This document shows, one piece after another, positions 8,418 to 16,800 of a stretch of DNA of 44,618 nt (positions are counted from its first letter, which is position 1; each line of letters starts with the position of its first letter). The notes below the pieces were generated by a model. That model saw nothing but the letters and a program-made list of their open reading frames with translations, had not been told where the DNA came from and did not search any database. Source of the DNA: an uncultured Salinisphaerales bacterium (GTDB lineage Bacteria > Pseudomonadota > Gammaproteobacteria > Nevskiales > OUC007); NCBI GenBank assembly GCA_937896565.1, contig CALBOV010000132.1, positions 1 to 44,618 on the forward strand, read 5' to 3'. A program made the translations under genes and the position numbers.

Positions 8418-8956
8418 ACGCCACCTGGCACCAACTCTGGACCGCCCTGGAAGCGGCGGTTTCCGACGCCAGCCATCCGCTGCGCGTCGGTGCGCTGGCC
8501 ACCTGTGATGCGGACGGGCCGTCGGTTCGCTCGGTGGTGTTGCGCGCGGTGGATCGCTCCGCCCCCCGGCTGATCGCGTACACCGACCGTCGCAGCGCGA
8601 AGGTCGGTTCGATCGGAATGCGGCCCAGGGTGGAGTGGATGTTTTACGATGCGTCGGCTGGCATGCAGCTGCGGCTGGCCGGGTCGGCGTCGGTCGACAC
8701 GGATGGCGCCGGCGTGGAGTCGGCCTGGGCGGGCCTGCACGATGGCCAGCGTCGGGAGTACGCGCTGGCAGTGAATCCGGGGGCGCGGATCGACCCCGGA
8801 TCAGCGATCGCCACGGTCGAGGACGCGCGGTCACATTTCGCGCTGCTGCGCGTGGATGTGTGTTCGGTGGACTATCTGGAACTCGGCCGGATCGTGCATC
8901 ACCGGGTTCGTTTCGAACAGCACCGGGACTGGGTGCCGGAGACGCTTGCGCCATGA
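8414..8956 (+). CDS. Pyridoxamine 5'-phosphate oxidase-like FMN-binding protein (Alr4036 type)
   Basis: A 180-residue cytoplasmic protein with the split-barrel FMN-binding fold. Recognisable parts are PLRVGALATCDADGPSVRSVVLR, YTDRRSAKVGSI and VEWMFYDASAGMQLRLAG, in the order seen in the Alr4036/PNPOx-like family. It lacks the full C-terminal dimerisation region of true PdxH, so a role in vitamin B6 synthesis is uncertain; related proteins are general flavin oxidoreductases. Translation probably begins at the TTG at 8414, which overlaps the stop codon of the peroxidase gene (TTGA), and its own stop overlaps the next ATG (ATGA), so three genes are coupled. Confidence 0.8.
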   Translation: MNATWHQLWTALEAAVSDASHPLRVGALATCDADGPSVRSVVLRAVDRSAPRLIAYTDRRSAKVGSIGMRPRVEWMFYDASAGMQLRLAGSASVDTDGAGVESAWAGLHDGQRREYALAVNPGARIDPGSAIATVEDARSHFALLRVDVCSVDYLELGRIVHHRVRFEQHRDWVPETLAP

Positions 8957-9531
8957 CACAGACGATGGACATCGAAAGCGGGCCGATTCCGGTCTGGCCC
9001 CAGCATCTGGCCATCGATCTGGTCCACAGTTCGCCGACCATCGGGCGGATTCGCTTCGACGATCACGCGCGGTATCACGACAGTCTGTTCGAGGCGCTGG
9101 CCGAGGCCGAGGAGGATCGCAGTCGCGCGGCGCCTCGGGCCGGAGGGCACGCGCGGATCGAGGAGTTTGATGGCTGGGAGGTGCCGGAGGCTGAATTGCT
9201 GCGGTTGCGTGCGATCAAGTTCTGCCGAGCGTTGATGAACTCGCCAGCGATTGCGCTGCAATCCGCCGACGTGCTGGTCGTGCGTCGCGGTCAGCAGATT
9301 CCGTCGCACCAGCCGGAACGCAGCATCGCGTCGCTGACCTATGTGCTGTCCGGCGACACCCGGTTCCTGTTCCAGCATTCCAGTCTGGCCCAGCACCGGT
9401 TCATCGTGCCGGAGGACACCCGGCCGGGTGATTGTTTCGCGGTGCCGAACGACATGGTGCTGAGCGTGCCGGCCGTGGCCTCGCACAGTCCGCTGATCCT
9501 GGTCAGCTTCGGGTTCCGGCGGTTGCCCTGA
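8953..9531 (+). CDS. Unrecognised cytoplasmic protein, possible beta-helix (cupin-like) fold
   Basis: A 192-residue protein without a signal peptide. The start overlaps the previous stop as ATGA, giving tight coupling to the PNPOx-like gene. The N-terminal half is acidic and helical; the C-terminal half is rich in predicted strands with RGQQIPSHQPERS, a central YVLSGDTRF, RPGDCFAVPNDMVLSVPAV and a final LILVSFGFR. The spacing of these glycine and histidine turns resembles a double-stranded beta-helix such as cupins or 2OG-oxygenases, with H-x-x-E (HQPE) as a possible metal pair, but I cannot assign a family. The last 29 bp overlap the end of the convergent membrane-protein gene. Confidence 0.65.
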   Translation: MTQTMDIESGPIPVWPQHLAIDLVHSSPTIGRIRFDDHARYHDSLFEALAEAEEDRSRAAPRAGGHARIEEFDGWEVPEAELLRLRAIKFCRALMNSPAIALQSADVLVVRRGQQIPSHQPERSIASLTYVLSGDTRFLFQHSSLAQHRFIVPEDTRPGDCFAVPNDMVLSVPAVASHSPLILVSFGFRRLP

Positions 9532-10198
9532 CCAGCGCCAGACGCAGGCGCTGTTCGCGAAGCAGCTCGCCGGCGACGGGGAAGAACAGCAGCATCGCCA
9601 GACCGTAGTTCCATTCGACGATGTTCTGGATGGCGTCCGGGTCGGCCAGCGCCAGCGGCGCCGGCAGGCTGGCCAGGCCGATCAGCAACTGAACCACGCA
9701 CAGTCCCAGCATGACCCGCAGCGCCAGCGGGCGGCGTGGCGCGAGCCCCGTCCAGGCGCCGGCGGTCAGCAGCAGCTGGGCAAAGGCGGTTAGCGCGAAG
9801 AACATCCGCGCGCCGAAGCGGCGCAGCCAGTCGTACCACATGCCGTCGGAGCCCAGGAACGTCGCGTACACGATCAGGAAGCCGGCGCCGACCAGCCCGG
9901 CGATCAGCAGGCTGATGCCGGCCAGGCGGCGGCCGAGTTCCAGGCACCAGAGCCCGCTGACAACCCAGAACCCCATCAGGATGACGCCGGACGGAATCAC
10001 CATCGCCTTGAAGATGAAGTAGGGCGCGCCATGGCGGCCGGTGGCGCTGACGGTGGTGCAGCCTTCGATGAGGGGAAGGCACTGCGGGATCAGTGCCTGC
10101 TGCATCGAGATCACGGTGCAGATCAGTACGGCGGTGAACGGCAGCAGGCCGCTGAGCCAGCCCAGTGGCGCAACGGGGAGCGAGCGTGCACCGGTCAT
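9503..10198 (-). CDS. Six-helix membrane protein of unknown function
   Basis: A 231-residue integral membrane protein with about six hydrophobic helices (approximately 15-32, 60-85, 95-112, 128-145, 152-168, 185-205). After helix 1 comes a non-cytoplasmic loop containing EGCTTVSATGRHGAPYFIF, and there is an acidic WYDWLRRFGARMFF segment. The topology and the loop resemble Frag1/DRAM/Sfk1-like proteins, but this is a weak visual match. The ATG at 10198 lies 31 bp after the stop of the Sel1-repeat gene; an ATG at 10255 would overlap that gene and add a non-conserved leader. Its 3' end overlaps the convergent gene by 29 bp. Probably co-transcribed with the Sel1 gene. Confidence 0.75.
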   Translation of the reverse strand: MTGARSLPVAPLGWLSGLLPFTAVLICTVISMQQALIPQCLPLIEGCTTVSATGRHGAPYFIFKAMVIPSGVILMGFWVVSGLWCLELGRRLAGISLLIAGLVGAGFLIVYATFLGSDGMWYDWLRRFGARMFFALTAFAQLLLTAGAWTGLAPRRPLALRVMLGLCVVQLLIGLASLPAPLALADPDAIQNIVEWNYGLAMLLFFPVAGELLREQRLRLALVRATAGTRS

Positions 10199-10229
10199 CG
10201 ATCGAGACGAATCGGTTAGCGTCGCGGGA

Positions 10230-11000
10230 TCAACCGTCGACGCGAAACTCCACATGCGCCCGGCGCATCCAGCCCCAGCGGTCCAGGTCGCCCACGTACA
10301 CCCGGTACCAGTCAGGCAGGCGATCGAATACCAGCACGGTCATGCCGCCGGGCAACGGGCGGCGCAGGCCGTAGCCCGTCAGCGCCTCGGGGCGGTCGTA
10401 GAGCACGCCGCCGTCCATGCGGACCTGGTAGTCGCGGCCGGCGATCAGACTCGCCTCGCGTCGCAGCGCCGGCTGATAACCCTGATTGGCGGCGGCCTGA
10501 TAAAGCGAGAACGCCGCCTGGTCCGACTGCTCGACTCCGATCCCTTCCTCGTACATCGTGCCCAGCTCGTACTGACCGGCGGCCATGCCGTCCCGGGCCG
10601 TCACCGCGTACCACTTCGCGGCCTCGGGACGGTCACGCGGGATGTACTGGCCGCGGTCGTAGTGCGTGGCCAGCGACCACTGCGTGGTCTGGTCGCGCGC
10701 ATCGATGCCGGGCCGCAGATCCGAGATCAGCGTCGGCACATTGCGGGTCATCGGGATGCGGTCGGTCGGCTCGTCGCAGATGGCCGGTTTCGCCACGTAG
10801 TCCGGAGTCAGGCAGACGTCGTACCAGTCGGGATTCTTCCAGGCCTGCGAGCGGAAGTACTGACTGGCCGAGTCGACGAGTTCCGGGCCGGTACGGTACG
10901 TGGTGATCGGATCGTTGATGACCGTGGAGACGGGTTCTGGCCCCGCCGCAAACGCCTGTTGCAGCAGACCGAGACCGATGATGAGCAGAACCGAACGCAT
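10230..11000 (-). CDS. Secreted Sel1-repeat protein with C-terminal SH3-like domain
   Basis: A 256-residue exported protein. Residues 1-18 form the signal peptide (cleavage near AFA). Residues about 105-175 hold Sel1/TPR-like helices (WSLATHYDRGQYIPRDRPEAAKWY, QYELGTMYEEGIGVEQSDQAAFSLY, with A..G.. spacing). The C-terminus, about 190-254, is strand-rich with QVRMDGGVLYDRP, LPGGMTVLVFD, WYRVYVGDLDRWGWMRRAHVEF, the pattern of a bacterial SH3-like domain. Such proteins are periplasmic scaffolds and sometimes bind cell-wall peptides. The N-terminal 100 residues contain two cysteines (VCLTPD, AICDEP) and are not assigned. It lies 67 bp downstream of the response regulator gene in the same direction. 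Confidence 0.8.
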   Translation of the reverse strand: MRSVLLIIGLGLLQQAFAAGPEPVSTVINDPITTYRTGPELVDSASQYFRSQAWKNPDWYDVCLTPDYVAKPAICDEPTDRIPMTRNVPTLISDLRPGIDARDQTTQWSLATHYDRGQYIPRDRPEAAKWYAVTARDGMAAGQYELGTMYEEGIGVEQSDQAAFSLYQAAANQGYQPALRREASLIAGRDYQVRMDGGVLYDRPEALTGYGLRRPLPGGMTVLVFDRLPDWYRVYVGDLDRWGWMRRAHVEFRVDG

Positions 11001-11067
11001 CCGCGCAGGTTACCCGTCGCATCAGCCGTTGGAAATCCGCCGGACCAGGGATTCAATCAGTGCTTCC

Positions 11068-11736
11068 CTACAGATCGCCGACCAGTCCCAGGCGGCTGGC
11101 CTCCAGCGCGGCTTCCGCCCGGCTGGAGATGTTCAGCTTGCGATACACGGCTTTCACGTAGCCGGCTGCGGTATTGCGGGTTACGCCCATGGTTTCGGCG
11201 ACATCCGGCAGGCGAAAACCCTTGGCGATCAGCGTGAGCACCTCGCGTTCCCGTGGTGACAAGGGCGCCTCGGGCTCCTCCTGCTCGTGCGCGAAGATGC
11301 GCAGCAGCCGCTGCGCCACGCGCGGCGACAGCGGCGGTTCGCCGGCCGCGATGCCCCGCAGCGACCGGGTCACGCGCTCCCGGGACTGGTCCTTGAGCAG
11401 GTAGCCGGTCGCACCGGCGCGCAAGGCCGGAAACAGATGGCGGTCGTCGGCGTAGATCGTCGAGACGATGATGTGCGGTGTCTCGCCGCCGTGGGCGAGC
11501 TTGCGGATCAGCTCGATGCCCGAGCCGTCCGGCAGGCCCAGATCGATCAGCGCGAGTTGCGGCACCGCGGTCTCGATGGCCTTGCGCCCGGATGCGATGC
11601 AGTCGGCCTGCTGGACCGCCATGTCCGGAAACACCTCCTCCAGCACATCGCATAGCCAGGCGGCCGAGGCCGGCAGGTCCTCGACCACCAGACCCTGTCG
11701 CAACGCGACCTGTTCGTTGTCTGACGACTCGCTCAT
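11068..11736 (-). CDS. NarL/FixJ-type response regulator with LuxR HTH
   Basis: A 222-residue two-component regulator. The receiver domain (about 12-130) has the acidic pair at ED (19-20), the phosphoacceptor Asp65 in LALIDLGLPDG, Ser/Thr at VSTIY and Lys115 in GYLLKDQ. The output domain (about 152-218) is a LuxR-type helix-turn-helix: LSPREREVLTLIAKG, LPDVAETMGVTRNTAAGYVKAVYRKLNI. The 3-residue spacing of the receiver motifs and the full-length HTH look intact. Its start overlaps the kinase stop as ATGA, so both are made from one mRNA. Targets are not shown, but a palindromic NarL-like site upstream of the giant lipoprotein at 13880 is a candidate. Confidence 0.95.
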   Translation of the reverse strand: MSESSDNEQVALRQGLVVEDLPASAAWLCDVLEEVFPDMAVQQADCIASGRKAIETAVPQLALIDLGLPDGSGIELIRKLAHGGETPHIIVSTIYADDRHLFPALRAGATGYLLKDQSRERVTRSLRGIAAGEPPLSPRVAQRLLRIFAHEQEEPEAPLSPREREVLTLIAKGFRLPDVAETMGVTRNTAAGYVKAVYRKLNISSRAEAALEASRLGLVGDL

Positions 11737-12488
11737 GACCTGATCATCGCCTGTGGTGGGGCTGCGCTGCTCCCCTCAGATGGGGGGATCGGCACGCGCA
11801 GCACGACCTTGGTGCCGCCCTCGGTGCCCGGATTCCAGTCGATGTCGCCATGGAGTTCCTCGGCGCGCTTGCGCATGTTGGAGGTGCCGCGACCCTTGCC
11901 GATGCGCTCCTGCGGAATGCCTTCCCCGTCGTCGGTGAAATCCATCAGCAACAGCGGCCCGGTGGCGCTGACCCGGATGCGGATGCGCGAGGCATGCGCG
12001 TGGCGCACGCTGTTGCTGATCGCCTCGCGGGCGATCCTGTACAGATGCAGCGCGTCGGCTTCGGGTAACTGCGGGTCGGGCACGTTCGGCGCCTGCTGCC
12101 AGATCAGCGTGACGCCCATCGTTTCCAGGCGCTGTTCCATCTCGTCATGGATCTGGGCGAGGATCTCCAGCAACGTGCCTTCGGCGGACTGGGTGCTGGA
12201 GACGACGGCCCGCAGGTCGTGCAGAACATCCCGGGCCAGCGCGCTGACCGCCGGGTCGTGATCACCATGCGCCAGCGTCAGCAGCCGGCCGCCGATGTCA
12301 TCGTGCAGATCGCGATAGATGCGCTCGCGTTCATGCACGACGGCTTCGGTCTCATTCCGGGCCGAGGACAGTGAGTCGGCGGCCTCGCGCAGTCGGCGAA
12401 TCACGCGCCGCTGCCGCAGGCAAAGCGGCGCCAGCACGATCACACCCACGCCCAGCACGATCGCCGCGACCAGTTCGAAAACAGGCAT
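11733..12488 (-). CDS. NarL-cognate sensor histidine kinase (HisKA_3), no sensor domain
   Basis: A 251-residue kinase of the NarX/DegS class. One membrane helix (about 4-24) is followed by a coiled coil (about 25-58), the HisKA_3 dimerisation helix with phosphorylated His62 in ERIYRDLHDDIGGRLL, and a GHKL ATPase domain with the N-box (YRIAREAISNSVRHAHA), G1 (DDGEGIP) and G2 (GRGTSNMRKRAEELHG). There is no periplasmic loop and no PAS, GAF or HAMP domain, so signal input must come through the helix, a partner protein or the membrane itself. A purine-rich GGGAGGGGG lies about 10 nt before the ATG at 12488. Coupled to the response regulator by a 4-nt overlap. Confidence 0.94.
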   Translation of the reverse strand: MPVFELVAAIVLGVGVIVLAPLCLRQRRVIRRLREAADSLSSARNETEAVVHERERIYRDLHDDIGGRLLTLAHGDHDPAVSALARDVLHDLRAVVSSTQSAEGTLLEILAQIHDEMEQRLETMGVTLIWQQAPNVPDPQLPEADALHLYRIAREAISNSVRHAHASRIRIRVSATGPLLLMDFTDDGEGIPQERIGKGRGTSNMRKRAEELHGDIDWNPGTEGGTKVVLRVPIPPSEGSSAAPPQAMIRS

Positions 12489-12527
12489 CCGAGATTCGCC
12501 CCCTCCCTTTGTAACCAGGATTGATAA

Positions 12528-12583
12528 CCGACGGAGTCGGCGTGTTCAAGCTGAACAATCCTGTTCAAGGCCGGTCACAGTGA
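12528..12583. promoter_or_regulatory. Palindrome cluster between kinase and ompW-like gene
   Basis: Within the 136-bp divergent spacer three short perfect inverted repeats occur: CCGAC/GTCGG around GGA (12528-12540), GTTCA/TGAAC around AGC (12544-12556) and TCAC/GTGA around A (12575-12583). The octamer TGTTCAAG also occurs twice in direct orientation (12543-12550 and 12562-12569), 19 bp apart, close to two helical turns. These are likely regulator binding sites serving one or both divergent genes; no known consensus is claimed. Confidence 0.45.
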
Positions 12584-12624
12584 TGCGGGTCACGCGCGGG
12601 ACGGGGTCGACCGGATGGTGCGAG

Positions 12625-13473
12625 ATGAGCGAGCAAAGACGATCCCGTGCCGCGATGCTGCGGATCGCGACAGCCTTGCTGCTGATGATGGGCAGCCCCG
12701 GGGCGACGGCCTGGGACGGCAGGAACCAGTTGCTGATCGGCGGTGCGCATTTCTCCCCGCGGGAGCACAGCGATCCCGTATATACCGAGTTGCAGGACAG
12801 CGCGCTGGGTACCCTGCTGGGCATTGATCCGACGTTTTCCTCCCCTGGCACCAAGGCCCACGTCTCGGAATCACAGACGCTGTTGCTGGCCTATGCGCGG
12901 GCGTTCACCGATCACATCACGGTCAAGCTGGAAGGTGGCATTCCGCCCAAGTTCGAGTTGAAGGGCGAAGGCGTGGTTCGGCCCACCGGACCATCGGGCA
13001 ACGTGATCGAGGTCGATCTGGGCGCACCCGAGAACAACCCGCTGGCCTCCGCCAGGCTCTGGTCGCCCACCGTGCTGTTTCAGTACGTGTTTCGCGATCC
13101 GTCCCGCGCGTTTCGCCCGAGTCTGGCACTGGGCACGACCTACACCTTCTACACAGACGAGGAGCTCGATCCCGATCTGCGCGACTCGCTCAACCAGCAG
13201 TTTGGCCAGACCTTGGCACTGGCGACCGGGAATCCCGGCGAGACCAGCGTGTCCGCCGAGGCCGAAGGCGGGTTCGGGTACATCGTCAACGCCGGTTTCG
13301 ACTGGCGCTTTTCGGCGCGCTGGTCTGTCATCGGCTCGGTGTCGTTTCTGCGCCTGGATCAAACCTCCATCATCGAGATCCACGACGACAACGGCGAACG
13401 CCTCGCTCGCAGCGAGACCCATGTCGATGTGAATCCGGTGATCTCCGCCCTGCTGCTGGGATACCGGTTCTAG
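12625..13473 (+). CDS. OmpW/AlkL-family outer-membrane protein
   Basis: A 282-residue outer-membrane barrel protein. The leader (about residues 1-29, with hydrophobic LLLMMGSP and cleavage near ATA) is followed by NQLLIGGAHFSPRE, the N-terminal strand pattern of OmpW, and by SLALGTTYTFYTDEEL, NAGFDWRFSARWSVIGSVSFLRLD and a C-terminal LLLGYRF, ending in Phe as barrel proteins do. OmpW/AlkL proteins form eight-stranded barrels with a lateral opening for small hydrophobic molecules. At 282 residues it is longer than the roughly 210 of OmpW, mostly in loops at about 45-75 and 170-200. The start is the ATG at 12625; an internal ATG at 12655 is also possible. Divergent from the kinase gene and possibly controlled by it. 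Confidence 0.82.
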   Translation: MSEQRRSRAAMLRIATALLLMMGSPGATAWDGRNQLLIGGAHFSPREHSDPVYTELQDSALGTLLGIDPTFSSPGTKAHVSESQTLLLAYARAFTDHITVKLEGGIPPKFELKGEGVVRPTGPSGNVIEVDLGAPENNPLASARLWSPTVLFQYVFRDPSRAFRPSLALGTTYTFYTDEELDPDLRDSLNQQFGQTLALATGNPGETSVSAEAEGGFGYIVNAGFDWRFSARWSVIGSVSFLRLDQTSIIEIHDDNGERLARSETHVDVNPVISALLLGYRF

Positions 13474-13879
13474 CTGAACCGCTAACGATCTCCCGTCGCC
13501 AGGGCGGGGAACCGGCCATTCACACGAGAACTGCGCCGGCTCTCGTCCCGCCCTTCCTGTCGCATGCCGGGCTCCACGCTGGGTCTGCGGGGCCGGATAT
13601 CGCGGTCGAGCAAGAGCACCATAGTTGCGCCGGCGTGCCGGCTTGTTTTCCAGCCGGAATTCGAGTTTCCGTCCGCGCGTGCAGGGATTGTCTCTATCCG
13701 AGCTCATCTTGATCGGCAGCTCAGGGTGCCGTCGTCACCGCCAGGATTTCCGAGCGCTTCTGGGTGAAATCGGTGGTCATGTCTGATTCACCGGTTCTTA
13801 CACCCCCGTCTGGGGGGTATGGGCCCGACGATCCTCCACCTACCTTTGGGCGACCTGATTTTCCCCGGGGAGTGGGTCC
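13474..13879. other. 406-bp intergenic region, no gene seen
   Basis: No convincing gene lies here; short frames show no family features. The first part (13501-13554) can fold into nested stems, with AGGGCGGG pairing to CCCGCCCT and CCGGC to GCCGG inside it, so it may be the 3' structure or terminator of the OmpW transcript. A 6-bp hairpin (CCGGCT/AGCCGG, 13638-13657) follows. The last 80 bp hold a palindromic operator candidate and the ribosome binding site of the downstream gene. Confidence 0.5.
13802..13818. promoter_or_regulatory. C/G palindrome, candidate NarL-family operator
   Basis: Arms ACCCCC and GGGGGT flank GTCTG about 62 bp before the ATG of the giant lipoprotein. On the minus strand it reads TACCCCCCAGACGGGGGT, so one arm looks like a NarL-type TACYYMT half site. 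A NarL-family regulator is encoded 2 kb away, and a closely similar element occurs at 11772-11787. The placement suits an activator site near -35. The link is an inference. Confidence 0.4.
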
Positions 13880-16800
13880 ATGTCCGTCAATCTCAAGCGC
13901 CTTGTCTGCGCGGCCGCCGTCCTTGCCCTCGCCGCCTGCGGCGATCCGACCGAGATCAATCTGGAAGGGGTCAGCGACAACCAGCAACAGTTGACGGTGC
14001 CGGGGGGGGGCACGGTGACGCTGACCACGTCGGCAGGAACCCTCAGCGAGGCGCGTGTCATCGACAACCCGGCCCCGGGTGCGGCGCCGGCGGGCGTGAG
14101 CTTCGACAACGGTTTCTACGATTTCAGTGTCACGGGCCTGACGCCCGGGGCATCGGTGGACGTGACCATTCAGCTTCCGGCGGGTTCGACCGCGAATACC
14201 TACTACAAGGTGCAGGACGGCCAGTTCACCCAGTTCGATTTCAACGGCACCGACGGCGCCCGGTTCAACGGGCGCACCGTGACGCTGACGCTGGTCGACG
14301 GCGGGCGGGGTGACGACGACGGTGTCGCCAACGGCGTCATCGACGATCCGGGCGCGCCGGGCACCAAGACGTCCGGGGCCGGGGTGACGACGCCGGGCAC
14401 GATCAACAGCGCGCTGGTGGGCAGCTACACGCTGACCTACCACGAAGCGGCCTCGGGTGGCCCGTTCTCCGACGGCGACACGGTCAACGTGACGGTGGCC
14501 GCGGATGGTCGTCTGACCGTGCCTGCCGGGACCTTCGGCAGCCCGTTCTATCGCAGCTTCGGTGGCACTCCGAACACGGCCGAGATCATCTGGCTGGATG
14601 CCGGAGCGCAGATCGAGTACGCGCTGTCCGACAACAACAGCGGCAACTTCAACGAGATCAACATCGGCGACGCCAGTCAGCCGCAGGGCAGCGGCGTGCC
14701 GGCTTTCCTCGGCCAGTTGCGCATGGGCACGACCGGCGGGCCGGACACGACGCCCGACGCCTTCGCCTTCACCGATCAGACCGGCGTGCCGCTGAGCACG
14801 GTGGTGACGTCGAACACCGTGACCATCACCGGCATCGATTCCACCGTGAACGTCTCGGTGCAGAACGGCGAGTGGTCGCCGAACTGCCAGCCCAGCGGGT
14901 TCACGACCGCCGACGGCGTGGTCGAGGTCGGCCAGACGCTATGCGTGCGTCACACCTCGGCCAGCAGCTTTGACACCACGGTGACCACGACCCTGACCGT
15001 CGGCACGGTGATGCAGGCGTTCACGTCCCGCACGCAGGCATCCGCGGCCAGCTACGACATCACTGGTGGTATCAGCGGCGCCGGTACGAGCGGCAGTTCG
15101 GGCCAGTGGGAACTGTTCATCAACGGCAGCTTCGCCAACGACGGCCCGCTGAACGACGGCAACGTCACCTACACGGCTGCACCGGTCGCCGATGGCGCGA
15201 GCTATCAGGTGGTCGCATCGCCAGTCAGCGGCTTGACCTGCTCCGTGGCCAACGCCTCCGGCACGGTCAGCGGCGGCGACGTGACCGGCGTTGACATCAC
15301 CTGCTCGCAGGCCGCGGGTTACGACATCAGCGGCACCATTGCAGGGTTGCCGAGCACCGGTGCGACCGGGACTTACGAGGTGGAGGTCGACGGCACGGTC
15401 GTGGCCGGCAACGCCATGGCCAACGGCGCGATCACCTATAACGTCAGCCCCGTGCCCGACGGCTCGAACTACATCGTTCGGGCCTTTGCGCCCAGTGGTT
15501 ATAGCTGCACGGTGCTGAATGCGGCGGGTACGGTCTCCGGCGGCGACGTGACCGGCGTTGACATCAACTGCATGACCACGCAGGTGGCGACGTACTCGGT
15601 TTCCGGCAACATTTCCGGTGTCGGCACCGGTGGCAGCAACGGCCAGTGGGAAGCCTTTGTCGAGGGTTCCCTCGTCGCCGATGGTCCGCTGACCGATGGC
15701 GCCGTGATCTACGCAAGCGGTGTGGCCGATGGCGCGAGCTACGAAGTGACCGCGTCGCCGTCCGGCGGGCTGGTCTGCACCGTGGCCAATGCCACGGGCA
15801 CCGTCTCCGGTGGCGACATCACCGGCGTCGACATCAGTTGCTCCACGCCCAGCACCTTCAGCCTCTCCGGCGCCATCTCGGGTATCCCGGGCACGAACTC
15901 GATGGGGCAGTGGGAGCTGCTGTCCGAAGGGTTCATCGTGAACGACGGAGGCCTGCGCAACGGTGCGGTGACCTACACGGCCAGCATCGCCGACGGCAGC
16001 GACTACGAGGTGCGGGCGCAACCGTCGTCCGGGCTCACCTGCACCGTCGCCAACGGGTCGGGAACGGTCAGCGGGGCGGACATCACGGACATCGACATCA
16101 GCTGTTCGCAGGCCGCGAAATCCAGCGTCGACCTGTTCATCAGTGGCATGGATGCCGGCACGACGCTGGACTTCCGCTTCACCCTCGGCAGCCAGGTGAT
16201 CGAGGACACGTACACGCAGAGCAATGCCTCGATTCGATTGATCGACGGTACGGCCGAGGAAGGCACGTCGTATACCTTTGAGGTGCTGCGTCATCCGGAA
16301 GGCAAGCTGTGTCTGCCGACGCCCAACTCCGCGTCCGGGACGATGCCAGGCTTCGACCTGATCCTGAACGCACCGTGCGAAGATGTGATCGGCGGCCTGG
16401 CACCCATCGCCAATCCGCCCAGCGGAACCATTCTGGATGCGGAGTGGGGGAACGGTCGCTTCGTGATGGCCGGGCAGTTCAACAGTCTTCCCTTTGTCAC
16501 CACGGACGGCCAGACCTTCACCGGAGGTGGAAGCTTCCAGGGTGGGCCGACGGATATTGCGTTCGATGGCAACCAGTTCATCGCGGTCCGAAGTGCCTTC
16601 CTTTCTACGAGCACCGATGGCAGCAACTGGACCGACCTGCCTGGGAATCAGGCCATCCTCAACATGCAGTATCTGCATGGCAAATCGGGTCAGTACGTCG
16701 GCGTGGGGCTGGGCGGGCGTGCCTTCCTGTCCAGTGACCTCAGCAACTGGACCGAAGTCGCGACCGGGAGCACTCGCAATCTGCAAGATGTCACCGAGCA

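Noticed and set aside
13564-13767. Short plus-strand frame in the large intergenic region
   Set aside because: Sixty-seven codons without ribosome binding site, signal peptide or domain; likely chance.
15050-16125. Repeats considered as a CRISPR-like or mobile repeat array
   Set aside because: The units are in-frame coding repeats of about 267 bp without spacers.
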